From Ophioderma brevispina (taxonomy: Eukaryota > Echinodermata > Ophiuroidea > Amphilepidida > Ophiodermatidae), in the NCBI GenBank assembly GCA_023653785.1, contig JAMKCH010035246.1:1-64000 (forward strand): a DNA stretch of 64,000 bases. Reading direction: 5' to 3'. Under the pieces are notes generated by a model. The model had not been told where the DNA came from. It made no database searches and saw nothing but the letters and a program-made list of their open reading frames with translations. Positions 57,900 through 64,000 of the stretch are shown here, piece after piece. How positions within the stretch are numbered: position 1 is the stretch's first letter; every line of letters starts with the position of its first letter. Both the position numbers and the translations under genes were made by a program.

Positions 57900-59138
57900 A
57901 AAAATTTGTTATTAGCTTTCAGTGAGGGAGAATGGGGTCAACCTTGAGCAGGATTTGGACAGGTGTGTTGTCGTTTCACGCAATATGCACCGATGGGGGG
58001 TGCGGACTATCTCCAAGCCTCCAATGTGGCTCTCAATCAACAGACTGCACATTCTCAATGAGGGCCCTACCTTTAGTCCACCATTGTATCAAATTAAACC
58101 CCAACAGTCAACAGTGAGCTGCCAATCCTGGAAAAGTGTGTTGGATCACTTTGACCAATTAGGGAAAGGTGGTGACACTTTTTCCAAATGCAATGGTTGT
58201 CAGAGTCTTGTTGTCAACACCTTCACCAGGGGTCCCCCAACATTGTGATTGATGGGGAGTGGGAAGAATTTGGTAAAAGGGAAGACCTCTGCTGCTTTCT
58301 AAAGACAATGACTTGCCAAATTCGATCTCATTTGTGAACATGGGAAATGGATTCAAATGTCAAGTGTACCAAATATTTTTTTCTAGATTGTGGCTCCACC
58401 AAATTCAACAATTCGCTTGGACTGCCTCTACACAAGAAAAAGAGTGAGGGAGAAAACATACAAAAAATCGAACCATGATCGGGGTACACACACCTTTCTT
58501 TTATGTGAGACTAATTTTCTCATTCAAGGCTATATATTTGGATTTCTTTCTCTTGGTTGCTCGGAAAGCCTTGTTCACACTTTGCCATTGCGTATTAACA
58601 AATGACCAATTTGGTATTCATATATGCCCTGACATGGAAGAATGGAACAGGGCGCTTTTAATTGATAGAATTTAAAATGTCAAGTTTATGTAATCTATAA
58701 TACTTTGAAAACTACGAACATACAAGCGAATGGCCATGACTCGGCAAACGTGGTACCACACCGGGGCACCGGTTATTCCACTTTCAAATCCCAAGTCTAT
58801 CGATAGACACTGAAGACTATGCTATGCTAACTCTCCTGATGAATGCGCTGCTTGCCAGTTGTTCTGTGATGAACCATATTGCAGTATTTGCAGCCCACAA
58901 GCAGAATGTGATGAACGGATGTGGTGGTTATTTTTCTCCAGCCTAAAATTGACTTTCCTGTGTATCTTCATTAAAAAATTTTGGAAAGAATTTGTTATTG
59001 TGCTACCAACCTATGAATTGAGCAACTTAACCGATAAACTGCATGTAATGGATGTGGCAGAATACTGACTTCATGTTCCTGTTTTTTTTTTTTCAGTGTG
59101 TACTCCAAACTAAGTTGTGTAAACTTCCAGTTTGAAAC
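57900..59138. other. Unrecognised sequence with open stretches
   Basis: Frames of 60-108 codons occur on both strands (57922-58248 on +, 58159-58356 on -). Near 58848 a frame gives ECAACQLFCDEPYCSICS, with a C-x2-C...C-x2-C pattern. I do not recognise a family, and splice framing is unclear. Confidence 0.3.
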
Positions 59139-59669
59139 TTAAAGCGGCACTGGCGACATTTTACCCAAAATATGAAATTGCTTGATAGTCAAAAGATAGT
59201 CTAGCCATTGGAAGAACATAGATTTTTACCTAAAATTTATCATATACCCCAAACAGATAGGGACTTGAATATGAGGGATAAAGACAATCCAGGTAATTGT
59301 AGGCCACATACTTTGAATCACAAATGTGTATTTACATGATATTTTTTTTTTGACTCGTACTCTACTTATATAAAACACAAAGTTATAGAGACCAATCAAA
59401 CATAGTGCATAGCTTGGGAAACATGCATATGGCGTGCGTGTTCCTTTGTTTAACGCCATTTCGTCGTCTGCTGAATTTAATTGTTTGTTTTTGTATTATT
59501 AATTTCAAATCGTTCTGTTTACCCATTTAACCCATAAGGAGCTTGATTTGGCTTAATCATTTCGGGTGAAGGCTTTTTGTATATAAAAGCCTTACCAACC
59601 ATGCACAAATACGATTTAAAAAATCTTGAGGGCGCACTATGTTTTCAAATGTGCCATGTGGTCCTTTAA
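59139..59669. mobile_element. MITE, TTAAAG...CCTTTAA ends, 531 bp
   Basis: The left end TTAAAGCGGCACTGGCGACA and the right end ATGTGCCATGTGGTCCTTTA are imperfect inverse copies. The interior is AT-rich. This is a more decayed member of the TTAAAG-ended group. Confidence 0.7.
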
Positions 59670-60140
59670 AATTAAAATCTTGTCAGATTTTTCTTGTTAT
59701 ATAATGACAGCACTTAGATTTATCATAATGTTAGGTCCAGCGTACTAGCCTTGGCCACATTATTTGACATCTTTTATTGGCAATTTCCGTAATGTGTACA
59801 GGGAATGTACCACTTGTCAGGTGCTAGTTTATGAAGGTGCATTTTGTGATCCGATCACATTTATTTTGGTTTATGATTTTCACTACCCATCCTCCGAAAG
59901 GTTATTTCCAAATTGTAGATTACACATTCTCTCAAATGCTTGATTGTTGTAGATATCTACTGATAACATTCAAATGTTTTATAAGCATCGGTTGTAGACA
60001 TGTTTATTGGACAAACAGGTGACCAAAGAACTGCAAACCTTGACTTGCTTGCTATCTAGTTGTCCCTATAGAAATTTCATGTTGATTTCCGTGATCAAGA
60101 AATGTAGTAGTAGTTAAAACCAAAGTTTTAAATCCTGTTT
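59670..60140. other. No gene seen
   Basis: AT-rich with no supported feature. Confidence 0.4.
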
Positions 60141-60149
60141 TGTCCCCGC

Positions 60150-60930
60150 AACTGGGGGTGGCCGGATTCCCTCACACTCGTAGACAATCGCACCTTACTC
60201 CCTCCTCCACTTCCCCGATTCAACGCATCCCCATCCTCACCCCACCCCCTACTCTCCTCCTCCACTTGCTTCCTCAATGCCTCTTTTGGTCGCCCTCTCC
60301 TCAACCACCCACCTCAAAATCAAAAGCCCCCTTTTTAAAACATGCTCCTCATCCTCCTCGCACATCCCATACCATCTATACAACCATTTGCCTTCGCCTC
60401 GGTCAGCCTCCTCTTCCAAACCCAACTCTGCATCACAATCCTCAGTCTTCTCCTATCCATCAATTTCACACCACCCATTGCTCTCATCATTGCTCTCTGC
60501 CCTTCTCAAATCCCCTCTCTTTCACTCAGACACCATGTCTCCTCCCATACGCATCACTGATCTCACACACCTCTTACACATCCTTTCATCTTCAAAGGAA
60601 ATCTTCTCCCACGTTAACAACTCTCCACATTCTCTAAACTTCACCCACCCATAACTTACTCTGGCTGTCACAGCCGCCTCACTCCACGCCCGCACTAATC
60701 CTGTCACCTAGTATGTGAACTCCTTCCCTGTTTCCACCTCGTCACACAACTTTTCCCCCTCCTTCCCCACTCCCTCAACTCCCTGTTCTTGCATCTTCCA
60801 CACACAAAGTCTCTTGCCAAACTTGGGTTCACTCTTTTCATCTTTGTGCATCTTCCCATGAAATCCATTTTCCCACATTTTCTCACACACACACTCACAG
60901 AATTTTGCCCTCACCCTCAAGACAGAAAAT
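60150..60930 (-). pseudogene. LINE reverse-transcriptase C-terminal remnant
   Basis: On the minus strand, in order: a Cys-rich piece (CVRKC...MKRVNPSL, DFVCGRCKNR; 60898-60770); then RVSYGWVKFRECGELLTWE and CKRCVRSVMRMGGD (60707-60522); then RAERAMMRAMGGVKLMDRRR; then KWLYRWYGMCEEDEEHVLKR (about 60390-60330). This is the order WVH-RC zinc piece, WVKFRECGELL, YK-CVRSVMLYG-E-W, MVR-MCGV-LKDR, RWYGHV-R found at the end of a widespread LINE group. Frameshifts and changes (G for the Y-G-E core) show it is dead. The strong C/T bias of the + strand comes from this coding strand. Confidence 0.87.
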
Positions 60931-61029
60931 ACTAATCATCTTATTACATAAAAAATGGTGTATCAGCCTATTCCACGTCAGGTGTGATAAGCAATGATAA
61001 GCATTCCAAGTAGTAAAAAACTGGGTTTA

Positions 61030-61320
61030 AAAAATTGGGGCGCTTCTTTCTGGAAATGTCCTCATGGCACTTTGTTGATTTAGGTGTTGCTTTTGATGTT
61101 ATGAGCGAATTAGTTTGTATCGCGTTGCCCCATGGGAAACTGTGTTGTAATTCTGTCCAAATGCCAAATTATGGATTTTTAGGAGTGGACCAATTCGCAC
61201 GTTTAAGAGTCGACGAACATATATATTTAGTCAATTATTCAGATGTATAAATCGCAAATCGTTTTAGGCAAGTCGGGGAGACGATGTTGTGGATCAACAA
61301 AATGGCCCCTTTAAATAATC
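61030..61320. repeat. Dispersed repeat, inverse of about 38755-38830
   Basis: GGGTTTAAAAAATTGGGGCG, CTTCTTTCTGGAAATGTCCT and CATGGC are the inverse of CATGAGGATATTTCCAGAAA, GAAGCGCCCCCAATTTTTG and AAGCCGGG near 38760. It probably belongs to another TTTAAA-ended MITE whose limits are not clear. Confidence 0.55.
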
Positions 61321-62103
61321 CAATGTCATAACAACATTCTGTGATCTCTTCCCTGACGTTCTGTGGCTAGTAATTGTAGAATTGCTGCATTTTAGTGTCC
61401 ATTTCCGGTGAAAGGTTGAATGTGCTAAAGGAAGGGAGGGATCTGTAAGACATGAATGAAAACTGAATCAACTCATTTTCTCGGGTGTATTTCTTAATTC
61501 GAAAAAAAACCTCAAAACCTGGTTTTCAACATTACAAGCAGCACAGTTACGACCATGGCAAATTTTAAACACAACGCAAAAAATGTCCTTGTTGCTCCTT
61601 TGTGAATTTCTGCTCACAACAATAATCCAGTTTACTAGCCATTTCCCCCCAATTGTGCATGTTCTGCCCTTCCAACAAATGTGACTTTGATATGCTATTT
61701 TGACGTTTTCTAAGAACAAATCAAAAGCTTTTGTTTCTTTTGCCATTAATTGTGGGTTAACCATAATTAAGTTTTCTAGACGATAGTATGCAAGCACAAT
61801 GGACTTATAAACTTTAGTCAAAAGAAAGGCATTTTATTTTTCTTTTATATATAAAAGAAAAATCTTCAGTTCTTTGGATGACATTTTTTGGGTGATGTTT
61901 GGAAACCGATGGTATCAGGTTGGGGGATGTTGTTTGAGAGTTTAAAACATTGTGTATATTTGTGGACAAATTATTTGATAAAACTATGCTTTATACTCTT
62001 AACCAGTGTAGTTTATTTTTGCAATTAATTGGTGCAAATTGGTTTTTGTACAAAAATGTTAACATCAAATTGGTTATTTACTGCTGCAAGATGATTCTTG
62101 CCC
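61321..62103. other. No gene seen
   Basis: A 117-codon minus-strand frame at 61468-61821 has no domain I recognise. A short palindrome TTTTCTTTTATATATAAAAG lies near 61838. Confidence 0.35.
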
Positions 62104-62383
62104 AGAGGGTGTTTTGAGTCAATCCCACAATGCACCAGTTTTGGGAAATTTCACCTCAATAAGGTCTTGTGATCCCACAAATATCCTATTTTTAACACAT
62201 ACAAATCCTGACTTTTGCACTCATTTTAGCCTAGTACTTAGGGAATTTTTAGCATGATCATGAAATTTCTTGTGGTTCTTAAACTTCTTGAACATTTTTT
62301 ATCCATAAGTACTGACATGTGTTTAGTACATTACAATATAGGCACATTGCAATGCATTATGGGATTGATTCAAAACGCCCTCT
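62104..62383. mobile_element. MITE, AGAGGGTGTTTTG ends, 280 bp
   Basis: The left end AGAGGGTGTTTTGAGTCAAT then CCCACAATGCACC pairs with the right end GCAATGCATTATGGGATTGA then TTCAAAACGCCCTCT. It has the same family signals as 48059-48273 (GGGAAATTTCACCTCAATAA, TACATTACAATATAGGC) but in the reverse orientation, and is about 65 bases longer. Confidence 0.88.
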
Positions 62384-62465
62384 GATTCTTGCCCATCTAT
62401 GAAACTGTTAGTTTAGTTTTTGTTTTAAGGTCATCCGATGTAATCGCAAAAACCTTATGTCAGTA

Positions 62466-62489
62466 TGATTTGTGTGTGTGTGTGTGTGT
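62466..62489. repeat. (TG)n microsatellite
   Basis: About ten uninterrupted TG dinucleotides. Confidence 0.95.
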
Positions 62490-63754
62490 CAAACATTTAT
62501 TATACACCTTTTGGTTTCCACTATTAAACTTACTGTAGTTTTTTAGTGAAGTGATGGATCACATTCATACTTGATATGCTTATACCAAGAGCACTGGGCA
62601 ATCTTGTATCGTCAGTCTGTGGTGTCCAATGCATAATCAGCAATATTCGATATTGTATTGTACAGAGTATGAATCATCTGATTAAATTAGTCTTAAAATC
62701 CATAAAATGTGTCTTTTACAACCTATTTTCACTCTATATTCGTTAAGTATATCTGATAATTACAAGTTGATGCGAATTCGTGAATATTTCATACCGTATC
62801 ACAGCTAAAATCATCGTATATAGAATGTACCCAAAAAACGCCATAAAGCAACACGCAAAGAAATATAGACCGACACTGCCTGGACAATGGACAATATTAT
62901 ATATGCCCTCTATCAATGTTGGATTTTCAAAGTAATTAAAATACGAAGTTTGACGTTTTTATTATTGTTTCTAAGCTATTATAACCTAATCAGCTATGCA
63001 GAAATCAACAAAGTTGTCCCCTGCGTCAACATCGTTATGTACATAATTCATAAGGTCACTCATATATGCATATTCATATCCACTATGCTAGTGTTGCTGG
63101 AATGTATTGAGGGCACTATATGGAGTTGTGTACCCAGAATACAGGGACAGATTAGCAGGAATGATCGTGTTAAAAGGGGCTGAATAAAATAGCAGGAATG
63201 GCTGATAGATTCATTTTTATTCATGGAAAGAGAGGTCAGAAGGAAAGAAACATATATTTAATAGATGTAGGGTGTAATTAGGTTGTAAAAAGACATATTT
63301 TAACCATTTTAAGACTAATGAAGAGTGTCAATCGGACTAATTCATACTGTGTACTATAGGGATTATTATGCATTTGGACACCACTGACTGACGATACAAG
63401 ATTGCCTAGTGCTCTTGCTTATACATTGAAACGGGGGTCTTATGTGGGGTAACAGAGGAGGTCAATGGTCATTCAGGCATCACTTGGGGTCATCATATTG
63501 ACCACATAATCAGACGGCCTTTTTGGGACCGTTGTCCTTGTTTTTTTGTTTAAGCTCAACAGAGCAATCTGTAGAGTTAATGATATGCCAGTGCATTGTA
63601 TGTCTGTCAACACTTTCAAAATGGTTCATGTTGAATATGCCTTGACCAATTTTGCTGAAACTGAGATACAATGACCTTTGCTTTTTGTGAGAAGCTGCTT
63701 TTATGGGGGGCATGATAATCAACTTCCTTAAACTAGAATACCTTTTTGTGTCGT
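62490..63754. other. No gene recognised
   Basis: A 98-codon + frame at 62887-63183 encodes two hydrophobic stretches (LLLFLSYYNLI and CIFISTMLVLLECI). No family or splice context is recognised, so it is not called as a gene. AGGTCA motifs recur near 63455-63500. Confidence 0.35.
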
Positions 63755-63955
63755 CTGCAAGAATTGCAGAAGGCACATAGGGATTACTCTGGGTTATGTC
63801 TGTGTATCTGTATGTGTGTGTGTGTCTGTGGTCAAAATGTTAACCCTTAATAAATTGCATGCCGTACGAGTTCTGTAAGGGCTACGATGATGTAACTTGG
63901 TGGAAAGGAGGGGGCGGGTGGGGAGACATGTTGGTGACCTCATGTGACCTTTGGC
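63755..63955 (+). repeat. Dispersed repeat, same family as 2727-2925
   Basis: See the entry at 2727. This copy is slightly closer to the composite-element heads (GAGTTCTGTAAGGGCTACGA, TGATGTAACTTGGTGGAAAG). The window ends just after it. Confidence 0.75.
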
Positions 63956-64000
63956 CCCATTCACAAACCGTGATGGCAGACGACACTCGCGGTCCCTACT

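Noticed and set aside
58848..58920. Cys-pair pattern ECAACQLFCDEPYCSICS
   Set aside because: It is short and isolated, without flanking coding support, so it could be chance or a decayed exon.
60140..60654. 165- and 125-codon + strand frames
   Set aside because: They are antisense shadows of a LINE reverse-transcriptase remnant on the minus strand, whose motifs are recognisable in order.
62887..63183. 98-codon frame with two hydrophobic stretches
   Set aside because: AT-rich sequence easily yields such stretches. No receptor or transporter family motif is present.

Overview
The window looks like invertebrate animal nuclear DNA, AT-rich, gene-poor and packed with transposon remnants. The only gene I can support is a split copy of inositol-tetrakisphosphate 1-kinase (ITPK1) on the + strand. 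Six coding exons lie at 9308-9415, 28922-28965, 30900-31059, 34551-34618, 39700-39868 and 44394-44497. Each has a proper acceptor and donor, and the phases agree at every junction I could check. The exons encoding the N-terminus (upstream of 'HPSVIVVDP') are not seen and probably lie left of the window. One exon of about 100 bases between 9415 and 28922 is also not seen. The invertebrate label, and the guess of a hemichordate or echinoderm, rest on exon similarity recalled from memory, the SINE type and the general repeat style. They are inference, not proof.

Layout. 1-9300 holds repeats: two copies of a composite element that carries tandem arrays (about 2995-5125 and 5420-8075), the second with a 0.7 kb G-rich minisatellite. 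9300-28900 is a very long ITPK1 intron. It contains a 2.7 kb element with terminal inverted repeats (15390-18069), a third composite element (18985-21600), and a tandemly duplicated block of about 3.1 kb (20690-27265) that is interrupted by a run of exactly 20 A. 28900-44500 holds the last five ITPK1 exons, separated by introns of 1.9-5.1 kb with MITEs, two tRNA-derived SINE copies, a LINE fragment and long palindromes. 44500-64000 has no recognised gene. It contains LINE and RTE-type 3' remnants, more MITEs and short tandem repeats.

Two themes stand out. First, at least seven elements in or near the ITPK1 introns have ends of the form TTAAAG...CTTTAA, as in the T2-type MITEs described from Xenopus, although their interiors differ; one lies about 11 bases from a splice donor. 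Second, three runs of exactly 20 A sit where near-identical sequence is repeated on both sides. They look like assembly gaps (runs of N) written as A, so local order and copy number around 24.9-25.8 kb and 40.5-42.7 kb should not be trusted.
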